From Serratia nevei (GTDB lineage Bacteria > Pseudomonadota > Gammaproteobacteria > Enterobacterales > Enterobacteriaceae), in assembly GCF_024160145.1 (NCBI RefSeq), contig NZ_JAMYWQ010000001.1, positions 1 to 64,000 of the forward strand: 64,000 nucleotides of DNA, given 5' to 3'. Under the pieces are notes generated by a model. That model worked only from the letters and a program-made list of their open reading frames with translations. It made no database searches and was not told where the DNA came from. Positions within the stretch are counted from its first letter, which is position 1, and each line of letters opens with the position of its first letter. Made by a program: the position numbers and the translations under genes. Positions 39,107-50,249 of this stretch are shown here, piece after piece.

Positions 39107-39140
39107 TATTATTCGGCTCCAATGAGAAGGTCCGGCGGCA

Positions 39141-40445
39141 TTACGCCAGATCGGCTTTTAAACTGAATGTCGGCTTCACCGGCCAGCAGAAACGGAAGCT
39201 GGCGCCGCCGAGCGAACTGCCTTCGACGAACACCTGTCCCTGGTAGGCGACGGCGATGGAATGGACGATGGCCAGCCCCAGGCCGCAGCCGCCGGTGGCG
39301 CGATCGCGGCTGGGATCGAGACGGACGAAAGGCTCAAACACCCGCTCGCGCTCTTCCGGCGGGATACCCGGCCCGTCATCCTCGACCTGTAAACAGGCGA
39401 GGTCGCCGTCAAACCACAGGCCAACGCGCAGGCGCTGTTCGGAATAGCGCAGCGCGTTGTTGACCAGGTTGTCGAGCACGCGCTCCATCAGGCGCAGATC
39501 GACGCCGCCGAAGTCGCCGACGTGCGGGATATCGAGCTGGATGTCGCGCTCCTGATGAATAAGGCGGATATCATCAACCTTGTCCTCGAGCCACTTTGGC
39601 AGATCGATGGGTTCAATGTTTAACGCAACCTGCGGGCGGTCCAGACGGGCATAGGTCAGCAGCTCGTCGATCAGCGACTCCAGCTGACCGATATCGCGAT
39701 TCAGCGCCTGCTGTTCGCTTTCGGACAGGTTATCGCTCATCTCGAGCCGGTAGCGCAGGCGCACCAGCGGCGTGCGCAGCTCGTGGGCGATGCCGTCGAT
39801 CAGCTGTTTCTTGCTGGCGATCAGGGTGTTGACGTTGTCCGCCATCTGGTTGAACGCCACGCCGAGCCGGTTGAGACTGGAAGTGGGATCGAAGTGAGTG
39901 CGCTCATCCAGATGCCCGGCGCCGAGCCGCTGGGCGGCGTTTTCCAGCTTGAGCAGGTCTTGCCAGTGCGGCCGCATCCACAGAAACACCGGCAGCGCCA
40001 GCGACATGCCGATGAATACCAGCAACACCAGATCCAGCAGGCGCATCTGGTGCAGATAGAACAGATACGGAATGGGGCCGACCACCAACACATAGTGGCT
40101 GCGTGGAATGCGCTGCATAAAGGTGTACTGATCGTCCAGGGCGATGATCTCCCCCAGGCGCAGCCGTTTTTTCAAATCTTCGCTCAGCTCCTGTTTGCCG
40201 AGTGGCTCAATATGCAGCTTGAACGACAGGTTGAGATCCAGCGTGGCGATGGTCTTGTTCCAGTCCTTCAGCGGGATCTCGCGCAGCTCGCTGCGCATCA
40301 GGTACAGCGAACTTTTCATCAGATCGTCCATCGACTGGCGGCCGGCGCGCTCGGCGGTCACCTTGTACACCAGGCCGACCAGCATCGCCATCACCAGGAA
40401 ACAGACGAACAGCAACAGGAAGAACTGAACGAAAAGTTTTCTCAT
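39141..40445 (-). CDS. rstB: Sensor histidine kinase RstB
   Basis: Inner-membrane sensor kinase of the RstAB system, linked to PhoP, acid and envelope conditions. The 434 residues have two transmembrane helices (about 5-28 and 136-158) around a periplasmic domain, then HAMP, HisKA with phospho-acceptor H221 in GIAHELRTPLVR, and HATPase_c motifs (NLVNNALRYS, DDGPGIP, GGCGLGLAI). It overlaps rstA by 4 bp. Confidence 0.96.
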   Translation of the reverse strand: MRKLFVQFFLLLFVCFLVMAMLVGLVYKVTAERAGRQSMDDLMKSSLYLMRSELREIPLKDWNKTIATLDLNLSFKLHIEPLGKQELSEDLKKRLRLGEIIALDDQYTFMQRIPRSHYVLVVGPIPYLFYLHQMRLLDLVLLVFIGMSLALPVFLWMRPHWQDLLKLENAAQRLGAGHLDERTHFDPTSSLNRLGVAFNQMADNVNTLIASKKQLIDGIAHELRTPLVRLRYRLEMSDNLSESEQQALNRDIGQLESLIDELLTYARLDRPQVALNIEPIDLPKWLEDKVDDIRLIHQERDIQLDIPHVGDFGGVDLRLMERVLDNLVNNALRYSEQRLRVGLWFDGDLACLQVEDDGPGIPPEERERVFEPFVRLDPSRDRATGGCGLGLAIVHSIAVAYQGQVFVEGSSLGGASFRFCWPVKPTFSLKADLA

Positions 40446-41167
40446 TGTTGCACCGATGCCCAGGCGTTAGGGGCGAACAGATAACCTTTGTTGCGCACGG
40501 TCTTGATGCGGAACGGCTCCAGCGCGTTGTCGTACAGCTTGCGGCGCAGGCGGGAGATCGCCACGTCGATGCTGCGATCCATACCGTCGTAGCTCACGCC
40601 GCGCAGGTTTTGCAGCAATGCCTCGCGATCCATGATCTGCCCGGCGTGGGTCGCCAGTTCCCACAGCAAATCGAAATCCGAGGTGGACAGGGTGACCGTT
40701 TCTTCGCCCAGCGTGACCTGCCGGTTGACCGGATCGATACACAATAGCCCGAAATGCAGCGCGTTGTGCTGGGTGAGCGGCTGAACCGACTCTTCTTTCG
40801 GCTGCTGGCTGTGTTGACGCAGATGTAAACGCAAACGCGCCAGCAGCACCGCTGGCGGCGTGGTTTTCAGGATATAGTCGTTGGCGCCCATCTCCAGCGA
40901 CAGGATATGGTTCATGTCGCTGTCGAGCGAGGTAAGCAGCACGATCGGGCCGGGAAAAGTGGGGCGCAGATCGCGGCACAGCGTCATGCCGTCCTTGCCG
41001 GGCAGCATGATGTCCAGCAGCACCAGATCGGGTTGCTCGCGCTCGATGCGCGCTTGCGCGGTGTCGCCGCGCGGTTCGATCAGTACCTCGATGTCGTGTT
41101 TGCCCAGGTAGGCGGCGATCAGTTTGCCGACTTCAGGATCGTCTTCCACAAAAACAATTTTTTGCAT
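40442..41167 (-). CDS. rstA: Response regulator RstA
   Basis: OmpR/PhoB-type response regulator activating asr and other genes in acid. The 241 residues have a receiver domain with phospho-acceptor D52 (VLLDIMLPGKDG), acidic pocket VEDDPEVG and K in LKTTPPA, and a winged-helix domain with GMDRSIDVAISRLRRKL. It is immediately upstream of rstB. E. coli has ydgC between folM and rstA; that gene is missing here. Confidence 0.97.
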   Translation of the reverse strand: MQKIVFVEDDPEVGKLIAAYLGKHDIEVLIEPRGDTAQARIEREQPDLVLLDIMLPGKDGMTLCRDLRPTFPGPIVLLTSLDSDMNHILSLEMGANDYILKTTPPAVLLARLRLHLRQHSQQPKEESVQPLTQHNALHFGLLCIDPVNRQVTLGEETVTLSTSDFDLLWELATHAGQIMDREALLQNLRGVSYDGMDRSIDVAISRLRRKLYDNALEPFRIKTVRNKGYLFAPNAWASVQQ

Positions 41168-41242
41168 ATGCCCGTGTTTTAATAAGAAAAGCGGATTTCA
41201 GCATAGCGCGGCCCGCGAAGATGCGCCATGCGGATCTTTGGG

Positions 41243-41965
41243 TCAGCGCAGTGGCCGCCCGCCGTCGACGCCGTGAGAGCGGCCGGTGACATAGCGGCTC
41301 TCCAGCAGGTAGTTCACCAGATTGACCACTTCGCTCTCGCCCGGCGCGACCTTCATCAGCGATTTCGCCAGCGCCTGCTGCCGATAGGCTTCATCGTCGC
41401 CGGCGTTGAAGATGATCAGCGCCGGCGCGATGGCGTTGACCTTGACCTCCGGCGCCAGCTTGCGGGCGAACGATCGGGTCATATTGTCCAGCGCAGCCTT
41501 GCTGGCGGCGTAGGCGATATGTTTGTCGCTGCCTTTTTCCACCACGTAGTCGGTCAGGTGGATAATATCGGCACCGGCCTGGCCCTGGCCGGTCAGGCAG
41601 GGTTCAAGCAGCTGGTTGAGCAAATAGGGGGTGTAGACGTGAATTTGCAGCATCGCCGCCATCACCTGCTCCGGCGGCACCTCCGGCGACTCGGCCTGCC
41701 AGGCACTGGCATTGTGGATCACCGCGCGCAGCTTGGGCGCTACCTGCCGCACCCGATCGGCGAAACGGTAGATGCCCTCGTGCGTGGAAAAGTCGCCCTG
41801 AATGCAGCGAGCGCCCAAGGCTTTCAACTCGGTCATCGCCGGATATTCGCTGCGATAGGCGATGATGACGGGCATGCCGCGCTGGAGAAACGCCCTGGCG
41901 AGCGCCAGCCCGATGCGCCGCGCGCCGCCGGTAATCAACACCGGGGCAGAGTTGTGATGTTCCAT
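41243..41965 (-). CDS. folM: Dihydromonapterin reductase FolM (SDR)
   Basis: NADPH-dependent short-chain dehydrogenase that reduces dihydromonapterin to tetrahydromonapterin and weakly reduces dihydrofolate. The 240 residues have the SDR cofactor motif TGGARRIGLALAR (about 13-25), HNASAWQ in the central sheet, and the YxxxK catalytic pair YAASK. The end motif VTGRSHGVDGGRPLR is typical for FolM. It is co-directional with rstAB at 75 bp, matching the E. coli neighbourhood. Confidence 0.94.
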   Translation of the reverse strand: MEHHNSAPVLITGGARRIGLALARAFLQRGMPVIIAYRSEYPAMTELKALGARCIQGDFSTHEGIYRFADRVRQVAPKLRAVIHNASAWQAESPEVPPEQVMAAMLQIHVYTPYLLNQLLEPCLTGQGQAGADIIHLTDYVVEKGSDKHIAYAASKAALDNMTRSFARKLAPEVKVNAIAPALIIFNAGDDEAYRQQALAKSLMKVAPGESEVVNLVNYLLESRYVTGRSHGVDGGRPLR

Positions 41966-42149
41966 TGATTAAAGCTCCTGGACAGACTGGCAAACAATAG
42001 GGGAATTATGCCATCATACGGCGGAAAGTCGTTAAAGCTTCGCATGATTATCCATTTCTGGATGTAAGATCCCCAATGCATTTCAGGTTGTCGCCCGGCG
42101 GCGGCTTGAAAGACCACGGGTTAACACTGGCCATGAGAGGAATGAGGGG

Positions 42150-42560
42150 ATGAACAGCAATCACCTTGCATCCATCGCGCGCAGTGAGAAAATCTGTTTC
42201 GATTATATGGATTTTCTGTCCGCATCGTGCAGGAAGCACTGGCGCTTTGTTGATGCTATTTATGGTGTGATGCCGATCTTCGGCATGGTGTTGAAATCGC
42301 GCGTGACCACGTCACAAACGCGCAAAGAGCAGTTGAAAGAGCTGGCGCTGCAGGTGGTGTCAACGCAGGTCAGCGATGAAACCAATATCGTGCGCCTGAT
42401 TGACCTGGCGCAGCAACAGGGCCTGACGGTGTTTGATATTCAGCTGCCCTATGCGCTGGAGACTCAACAGCTGGCGGCCATTCAGAAAGAGTGCGCGGAA
42501 GGCATCGCGATCGCCCTGGTGGGCGAGCGTATGACCGTCACCATTCCCCCTAAACGCTGA
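42150..42560 (+). CDS. Hypothetical protein
   Basis: I do not recognise this 136-residue protein. It has a strong ribosome-binding region (AGGAATGAGGGG) and starts MNSNHLASIARSEKICFDYM. A short hydrophobic patch (VDAIYGVMPIFGMVL, about 35-50) could be a membrane-contact helix, followed by a helical region rich in Gln and Glu (LALQVVSTQVSDETNIVRL). It is convergent with the Fur-box operon, with a nested palindrome in between. Confidence 0.7.
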   Translation: MNSNHLASIARSEKICFDYMDFLSASCRKHWRFVDAIYGVMPIFGMVLKSRVTTSQTRKEQLKELALQVVSTQVSDETNIVRLIDLAQQQGLTVFDIQLPYALETQQLAAIQKECAEGIAIALVGERMTVTIPPKR

Positions 42561-42578
42561 TCGGATGCATCGTCCGTC

Positions 42579-42618
42579 CATGGTTAGGCAATTGCCTCAG
42601 CGCGATGGCCTAACCATG
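42579..42618. repeat. Nested palindromes in a convergent gap
   Basis: CATGGTTAGG (42579-42588) and CCTAACCATG (42609-42618) are perfect inverted 10-bp arms. Inside, AGGCAATTGCCT (42587-42598) is itself a perfect 12-bp palindrome that overlaps the left arm, so two alternative folds compete. There is no T-run. It may serve as a convergent transcription end or a protein-binding site. Confidence 0.45.
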
Positions 42619-42651
42619 AACGTGAAATTCCGCGCCCCGTAACGGTAGGCC

Positions 42652-43047
42652 CTAAAGCCGGGTTCCGGCATGGGGGCCGGAGCGCAGGGTATAAATACTG
42701 TCTATATGAATGAGCACCGCGTATTTCGGCGGTTTCATCCCGTTTTTTTCTGCAAACGTCAGCGCATCGTCAAACGGCTTGCCCGCCTGGAACAGTTCCG
42801 GGGTACCGATGAAGCGGTAGCCGTCCAGCGCCTCGCGATCGATGACCACGACGGCCATTTTCGATCCTTCCCTGATGTTTTGCAGCGTCTGACCACCGGT
42901 ATTTTCGTTGTAAATCAGCGTGTGGTCGTCATAGAGGCGCAGCGAGCGCTTGGGGCCGATATCGGGCACGCCGCTGCGGCTGCTGGTTGCCTGCACAGGC
43001 AGCTGTTTGGCCAGCATTTTCTTCATTTCGTCATTTAATTCATTCAT
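42652..43047 (-). CDS. Pyridoxamine 5'-phosphate oxidase-family flavoprotein
   Basis: Split-barrel, probably FMN- or F420-like cofactor-binding protein of 131 residues; substrate unknown. The fold signature includes LPVQATSSRSGVPDIGPKRS, LIYNENTGGQTLQNIREGSK and MAVVVIDREALDGYRFIGTP. It is the second gene behind a Fur-box-like site, 33 bp downstream of the 43081-43566 gene, suggesting iron-responsive expression. Confidence 0.88.
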   Translation of the reverse strand: MNELNDEMKKMLAKQLPVQATSSRSGVPDIGPKRSLRLYDDHTLIYNENTGGQTLQNIREGSKMAVVVIDREALDGYRFIGTPELFQAGKPFDDALTFAEKNGMKPPKYAVLIHIDSIYTLRSGPHAGTRL

Positions 43048-43080
43048 TGGCAGATTCCCCCTCAGGTCGTGGTGTCGTTG

Positions 43081-43566
43081 TTAATGCACGGTAGCGGAAT
43101 GGCTTGCAGCAGGCGCGCAAAGGCTGGTTTCCGGCAGCCGGTGTTCGCGCAGCACCTGCAGCGTCTCTATTCGGAAACGCAGCAGGTGCCGTTCGGCGAC
43201 CTGCTGCATCTGTTCGCACAGCGAGGTATCGTCCATCACCTGCTCGATGGCGAGCCGGGCCTGATGCACGTGCGGCTCAACGCCGCGCAGGGGCTTTTGC
43301 CGCAGGCGCAGATGGGTCAGGTTATTGAACGTGACGATCAGCGCGGCAAGGGCGGATTCGAAAATATTCAGCGCTTCAAATCTGGCGGTATAGTCCGCAT
43401 TTAACCAGGGTTTCTCGGCGAGGATCGCCTGAGCGACTTCCAGCGCCTGCTGATAGTGCGTCATCGCCAGGCGATCGCGTTGCTGATTGAACGCCGTGTT
43501 GCCTTCGGCGATCAGCGCTTCCCAGGCGGCAAACAGGGGGAGTGCGTGCAGCAGTTTTTCAGCCAT
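43081..43566 (-). CDS. Helical TPR-like hypothetical protein
   Basis: I do not recognise a named family with certainty. The 161 residues are almost wholly alpha-helical, and the start AWEALIAEGNTAFNQQRDRL plus AMTHYQQALEVAQAILAE reads like a tetratricopeptide unit. The start MAEKLLHALP follows GGAAGGC; an upstream extension is not needed. It is first in a two-gene unit whose promoter region holds a Fur-box-like sequence about 93 bp upstream. Confidence 0.75.
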   Translation of the reverse strand: MAEKLLHALPLFAAWEALIAEGNTAFNQQRDRLAMTHYQQALEVAQAILAEKPWLNADYTARFEALNIFESALAALIVTFNNLTHLRLRQKPLRGVEPHVHQARLAIEQVMDDTSLCEQMQQVAERHLLRFRIETLQVLREHRLPETSLCAPAASHSATVH

Positions 43567-43658
43567 GAAATGCCTTCCATTTTCAGCCTGTCTTAACAAG
43601 ACCTCCTGATGTTTCCCATCGGGGGCCTCACCTACGTCCTGCCAGTGATGCTATAAAT

Positions 43659-43677
43659 GATAATGATAATTAATTGC
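43659..43677 (-). promoter_or_regulatory. Fur-box-like site
   Basis: GATAATGATAATTAATTGC matches the Fur consensus GATAATGATAATCATTATC at 15 of 19 positions, including the first 12 without a break. On the minus strand it reads as repeated ATTATC-type hexamers next to TTTATAG, a plausible -10. It lies upstream of the 43566-42652 operon, so Fe2+-Fur repression is predicted. Confidence 0.65.
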
Positions 43678-43787
43678 ATTTGAGATCGCAAGAGGAGCAA
43701 TTGACCGATCAACAACGTGGAGTGCGGCAAAGAGAAAAGAAGGGGAAACGAAATGCGGCTGACGGGCAGCCGCATTGACTGGCGATG

Positions 43788-45179
43788 TTAGTGCAACATA
43801 ACCCAGCCGGCAGGCAGCGTCGCCACCAGCAGCAAGAAGATGCTGCCTTTTTCCAAGCGGTTCAGCAGATTGATATCCCGGTGGCCGCGGCGGGCATACA
43901 TGAACACCAACAGCCCTGGTGCGTACAGCAGCACCGACATCAGCAGGTGCATCAGCCCGGAAGCGTACAGCAGCCACAAACCATAGACGCAGGCGCCGGT
44001 CGCGGCGAAGATCAGGCGCTTGTCGCGGCGGCGGTACGCCACCTTAAACAGAAACGCGCCGACCAGGAAGTAAGGCACCAGGATCATTTCTGAAGCGATG
44101 GTCAACAGCGAGTTGTAGTTGCTGCCGGTCAGCCAGATCAGCACCAGCGCCAGCTGCACCGCGATGTTGGTCAGCCACAGCGATGAAGACGGGGCGTGAT
44201 GGCGGTTCTGCTTGCCGAACACGCGCGGAAACGCACCGTGCTGCGCGGCCAGCAGCGGCACTTCCGCCGCCATGATGGTCCAGCTCAGGTAGGCGCCGCA
44301 CACGGAAATGATCAGGCCGGCGGCGATGAGCACGTCTCCCCACGGGCCGATCAGTTCCACCATCAGCACCGCCATCGACGGGTTGCGCATTTCGGCCAGT
44401 TCGCTGCGCGGCACCACGCCCAGCGACAGCAGCGTGACCATCAGATACACCGCCAGCGCCGACAGCACCGCCAGCATGGTGGCGCGGCCCACGTCTTTCT
44501 TATTGCGGGCGCGGGCAGAAACCACCACCGCGCCTTCCACGCCGATAAACACCCACAGGGTGATCAGCATGGTGTCCTTGACCTGTTCCCACACCGGCTT
44601 GCCGAGGGCGATGCCCTTGAAATCCAGCGTGAACACGTCCATTTTAAAGGCAATCGTCGCCAGAACGGCGAACATCCCCAGCGGCAGCAGCTTGGCAAGG
44701 GTGGCCGCCAGATTGATGCTGGCGGCAGTTTGCACACCGCGCAGCACCAGCGCGTGAACGATCCACAGCAGGGCGGATTCGGCAATCAGCGCTTGCCAGG
44801 TATTGCCGTCACCGAGAATGACGCTGCCGCCGCGATCGGTGAAGATACTCAGCGCCGCGAACACGATCACCAGATACGAGACGTTGGCGATCACGGCGCA
44901 CAGCCAGTAACCCCAGGCGGAGCAGAAGCCCACCAGCTCGCCAAATCCTTCCTTGGCGTAGGTGAAGATCCCGCCGTCCAGATCCGGCCGCAAACGCGTA
45001 AGCAGCAGCATGGCGAAGGCCAAAAACAGAATGCCGACGCCGGTGATCCCCCAGCCCAGCAGCAGCGCGGCGGGGCTGGCGACCTGCGCCATGTTTTGCG
45101 GCAGACTGAACACGCCGGCGCCCAGCATCGAGCTGAGCACCAAAGCGGTTAGCGCGGTAAGACCGAGTTTTTTTTCCAA
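43788..45179 (-). CDS. ydgI: YdgI, basic amino acid/polyamine antiporter (APC family)
   Basis: Inner-membrane transporter of about 12 helices, related to arginine/ornithine antiporters. The 463 residues include the APC signature SSMLGAGVFSLPQNMA in helix 1, GGIFTYAKEGFGELVGF and FIGVEGAVVVSARARNK. The start is a TTG codon (complement of 45177-45179) with AGGA at 7-base spacing; the protein then begins EKKLGLTALTALVLSS, as in E. coli YdgI. It lies beside ydgH, as in E. coli. Confidence 0.93.
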   Translation of the reverse strand: MEKKLGLTALTALVLSSMLGAGVFSLPQNMAQVASPAALLLGWGITGVGILFLAFAMLLLTRLRPDLDGGIFTYAKEGFGELVGFCSAWGYWLCAVIANVSYLVIVFAALSIFTDRGGSVILGDGNTWQALIAESALLWIVHALVLRGVQTAASINLAATLAKLLPLGMFAVLATIAFKMDVFTLDFKGIALGKPVWEQVKDTMLITLWVFIGVEGAVVVSARARNKKDVGRATMLAVLSALAVYLMVTLLSLGVVPRSELAEMRNPSMAVLMVELIGPWGDVLIAAGLIISVCGAYLSWTIMAAEVPLLAAQHGAFPRVFGKQNRHHAPSSSLWLTNIAVQLALVLIWLTGSNYNSLLTIASEMILVPYFLVGAFLFKVAYRRRDKRLIFAATGACVYGLWLLYASGLMHLLMSVLLYAPGLLVFMYARRGHRDINLLNRLEKGSIFLLLVATLPAGWVMLH

Positions 45180-45373
45180 TGACGGATCCTGAACGCAGAA
45201 TAAACAACTGGAAGGGAACTGCTTGGCGGCAACAATGTATTAACAACCACTGCGCGAATAGACAATAGCCCTAAAAATTGGCGCAAATTTTACGGAGGGA
45301 TGATTAGAGATGCAATGATTGAATATGCGGAATTTACAAAAAACTATTCAACGAATGGCGAAAATAACGGCAA

Positions 45374-45401
45374 TAAAAACGGGCAGCTCAAGGGCTGCCC
45401 G
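45374..45401 (-). terminator. Terminator of ydgH
   Basis: CGGGCAGC (45380-45387) and GCTGCCCG (45394-45401) form a perfect 8-bp stem. On the minus strand it is followed by TTTTTATT. It is 23 bases after the ydgH stop, separating ydgH from ydgI. Confidence 0.9.
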
Positions 45402-45423
45402 ATGGTAAACCGAAAAGCGGGGT

Positions 45424-46374
45424 TTATTTGAACAGATCGGCGCTGACGGTCAGGTTGCCGCCGCTCTTGTTCTGCCACTGGCGGGTGACGTGATAGTACT
45501 TGGCGCCTTTCTCGGCCGCGCGTTTCGCCACTTCGGTGGAAACGTCGGTCATGCTGTTGAAGTGGCCGGTGAAGGTGACGGAATCGAACGGCACCATCTG
45601 CGCAGCGGTCACGTTGTTCACTTCCTGAATCTTGGTGCCGTTAGGCAGCGTGACGGTATAGCGCTGGCCGGTAGAGGACTGGGTTTCGAAGAAGCGGCCC
45701 ACGTCGCGGCTTGGCGAACCGGAAGACGCGACGCCAGGAATTTCGACTTTCGCGGCAGCGGCGCCACCGGCGGCCAGTGCGGCGCGGCCGGCGTCAGAAT
45801 CGGCCGGAATGGCATCCGGGCTCTGCACGCGGCGTTTCGGCGCATCGGCCTTATAGATGTAGGCGGTGACGAACTGGTTGCCGCCGGAGTTGGCGTCAAC
45901 CTGGCGCACGATAAAGAACGAGGCGGCGCCTTTTTTCTTCGCTTCTTTGGAGATGGCGTCGTTGATGTCCGGCTGGCTGCGGTAGAAACCGCTGACGCTC
46001 ACGGTATCGTAAGGCTCCAGCAGATAGGCTTCATCTTTAGGCAGTTCGTTCACGCCGTTAAATACGCGGTATTTTGGTGTTTTGCTCACTTCTGGCGCAT
46101 CTTTATGATAAAGGTCTGCGGTGACGCGCCAGTTGCCGCCATTGTTGCTGTTGTTGGTGTCCTGGATATAGAAGGAATCGGCACCCAGTTTGTCTGCACG
46201 GCGGGATACGGCGTCGACGGCTTCATTGATGGCATTGAAGCGGCCGGTAATCGTGATGCGATCAAACGGCTTCAGCGCCGCTGCTTTCTCAGGAGTTAAC
46301 TCTTGCGCCGCATGAGCAGACAGCGCGGTGAGTGATAACAAGGCTGACGCGATGATCGTGGTCTTCAGCTTCAT
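45424..46374 (-). CDS. ydgH: YdgH, exported triple DUF1471 (YhcN/BhsA-like) protein
   Basis: Periplasmic stress-type protein of unknown mechanism. The 316-residue precursor has a signal peptide (cleavage at LSAHAAQ, about 22). Three repeats of a BhsA-like fold follow, each with a variant of ITGRFNAINEAVDAVSRRAD, then a YIQDTNNSNNGGNWRVTADLY strand pattern (about 30-95, 105-175 and 255-316). It has its own strong terminator and is divergent from pntAB, as in E. coli. Confidence 0.95.
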   Translation of the reverse strand: MKLKTTIIASALLSLTALSAHAAQELTPEKAAALKPFDRITITGRFNAINEAVDAVSRRADKLGADSFYIQDTNNSNNGGNWRVTADLYHKDAPEVSKTPKYRVFNGVNELPKDEAYLLEPYDTVSVSGFYRSQPDINDAISKEAKKKGAASFFIVRQVDANSGGNQFVTAYIYKADAPKRRVQSPDAIPADSDAGRAALAAGGAAAAKVEIPGVASSGSPSRDVGRFFETQSSTGQRYTVTLPNGTKIQEVNNVTAAQMVPFDSVTFTGHFNSMTDVSTEVAKRAAEKGAKYYHVTRQWQNKSGGNLTVSADLFK

Positions 46375-48441
<2,067 letters not shown>

Positions 48442-48451
48442 GGGGTAGCAA

Positions 48452-49846
48452 ATGTCTGGAGGATTGGTTACAGCTGCATACATTGTTGCCGCTATTTTGT
48501 TTATTTTCAGCCTGGCGGGCCTGTCGCGCCATGAAACGTCGAAACAGGGCAACCTGTTCGGCGTCGCCGGTATGGCGATCGCGCTGATAGCCACCATTCT
48601 GGGGCCGGATTCCGGCAACGTCGGCTGGATCATCGTCGCCATGATCATCGGCGGATCGATCGGCGTTTATCTCGCCAGGAAGGTCGAGATGACCGAAATG
48701 CCGGAGCTGGTGGCGGTGCTGCACAGCTTTGTTGGCCTGGCGGCGGTGCTGGTCGGTTTCAACAGCTACCTGGATCATGGCGCGCCGATGGAGCCGGTGA
48801 TGGCGAACATCCATCTGACCGAAGTGTTCCTCGGCATCTTTATCGGCGCGGTAACCTTCACCGGTTCGATCGTCGCCTTCGGCAAGCTGCGCGGCATCAT
48901 CTCTTCCAAGCCGCTGATGCTGCCGAACCGCCACAAGCTGAATCTGGCGGCGCTGGTGATCTCGTTCCTGCTGCTGGTGGCGTTCGTGCGCACCGACAGC
49001 GTGGGCTGGCAGGTGGTGACGCTGCTGCTGATGACGGCGATCGCACTGGCGTTCGGCTGGCATCTGGTGGCCTCGATCGGCGGCGCCGACATGCCGGTGG
49101 TGGTGTCGATGCTCAACTCCTACTCGGGGTGGGCGGCGGCCGCGGCGGGTTTCATGCTGAGCAACGATCTGCTGATCGTCACCGGCGCGCTGGTGGGCTC
49201 TTCGGGCGCCATCCTGTCTTACATTATGTGCAAGGCAATGAACCGCTCGTTTATCAGCGTGATCGCCGGCGGTTTCGGCAGTGACGGTTCGTCCACCGGC
49301 GATGCCGAAGAGATGGGCGAATACCGTGAAACCACGGCGGAAGAGGTGGCCGAGCAGTTGAAGAACTCCACCTCGGTGATCATCACCCCAGGTTACGGCA
49401 TGGCGGTGGCGCAGGCGCAATATCCGGTGGCGGAAATCACCGAGAAACTGCGGGCGCGCGGCGTGAAGGTGCGTTTCGGCATTCACCCGGTCGCGGGGCG
49501 TTTGCCGGGCCACATGAACGTGCTGCTGGCAGAGGCCAAGGTGCCGTACGACGTGGTGCTGGAGATGGATGAAATCAACGAAGATTTCCCGGATACCGAC
49601 ACCGTGCTGGTGATCGGCGCCAACGACACGGTGAACCCGGCGGCGCTGGAAGATCCGCGCAGCCCGATCGCCGGCATGCCGGTATTGGAAGTGTGGAAGG
49701 CGCAGAACGTGATCGCGTTCAAACGCTCAATGAACACTGGCTACGCTGGCGTGCAGAATCCGCTGTTCTTCAAGGAGAACACCCAGATGCTGTTCGGCGA
49801 CGCGAAAGACAGCGTGGAGGCGATTTTGCGGGCTTTGCAAGAATAA
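48452..49846 (+). CDS. pntB: NAD(P) transhydrogenase subunit beta
   Basis: Beta subunit carrying the proton channel and NADP(H)-binding domain III. The 464 residues begin with eight or nine hydrophobic helices (about 5-260) and end with the Rossmann-like domain, including [14 protein letters not shown] and [15 protein letters not shown] for NADP(H). It is co-transcribed with pntA and followed by a stem at 49892-49921. Confidence 0.97.
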   Translation: MSGGLVTAAYIVAAILFIFSLAGLSRHETSKQGNLFGVAGMAIALIATILGPDSGNVGWIIVAMIIGGSIGVYLARKVEMTEMPELVAVLHSFVGLAAVLVGFNSYLDHGAPMEPVMANIHLTEVFLGIFIGAVTFTGSIVAFGKLRGIISSKPLMLPNRHKLNLAALVISFLLLVAFVRTDSVGWQVVTLLLMTAIALAFGWHLVASIGGADMPVVVSMLNSYSGWAAAAAGFMLSNDLLIVTGALVGSSGAILSYIMCKAMNRSFISVIAGGFGSDGSSTGDAEEMGEYRETTAEEVAEQLKNSTSVIITPGYGMAVAQAQYPVAEITEKLRARGVKVRFGIHPVAGRLPGHMNVLLAEAKVPYDVVLEMDEINEDFPDTDTVLVIGANDTVNPAALEDPRSPIAGMPVLEVWKAQNVIAFKRSMNTGYAGVQNPLFFKENTQMLFGDAKDSVEAILRALQE

Positions 49847-49891
49847 CGCCGTCCAAAGAAAGTCTGTTAAGTCTCTTCAGCAAACCATGAT

Positions 49892-49921
49892 ATCGGCCCT
49901 GGGCAATTGCCTGGGGCCGAT
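49892..49921 (+). terminator. Stem downstream of pntB
   Basis: ATCGGCCC (49892-49899) and GGGCCGAT (49914-49921) are perfect 8-bp arms around an inner GGCAATTGCC palindrome. The tail is TGCATTTAATTG, a poor U-run, so termination strength is uncertain. Confidence 0.55.
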
Positions 49922-50249
49922 TGCATTTAATTGAAAATTAGATAATTTTCACCTCGCGGATGTTTATCTCTGTGAATTGCAATGATTTAATTTGAATATG
50001 ATTTTCAGTTAATGATAAATCATTAGCATATTAAATATTTATATTTTAATTTCAATTGCGGAGTTATTTGAAATGGGAAGGGGAAATAATAAGGTGTGCA
50101 ATTAAAATAAATTAACTGGTCTAATATGTTCATTTTTTCTCATGCGCTACTGTGTTAACGTTCGGTTAATGAAAGGTAGCGCTTTAGGTTTATTATGCGA
50201 TTGATTTATTCGAAATGATATTATCTGTGGGTTTTCGGAGTTAATAATA
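49922..50249. other. AT-rich leader of the FabI-like island
   Basis: This stretch is very AT-rich against the high-GC neighbourhood. It contains the palindrome TAATGATAAATCATTA (50010-50025) and several possible -10 elements. No gene, repeat ends or transposase remnant is visible. Such a region is a likely target for H-NS-type silencing. CGGAG at 50235-50239 is the ribosome-binding site of the next gene. Confidence 0.4.
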
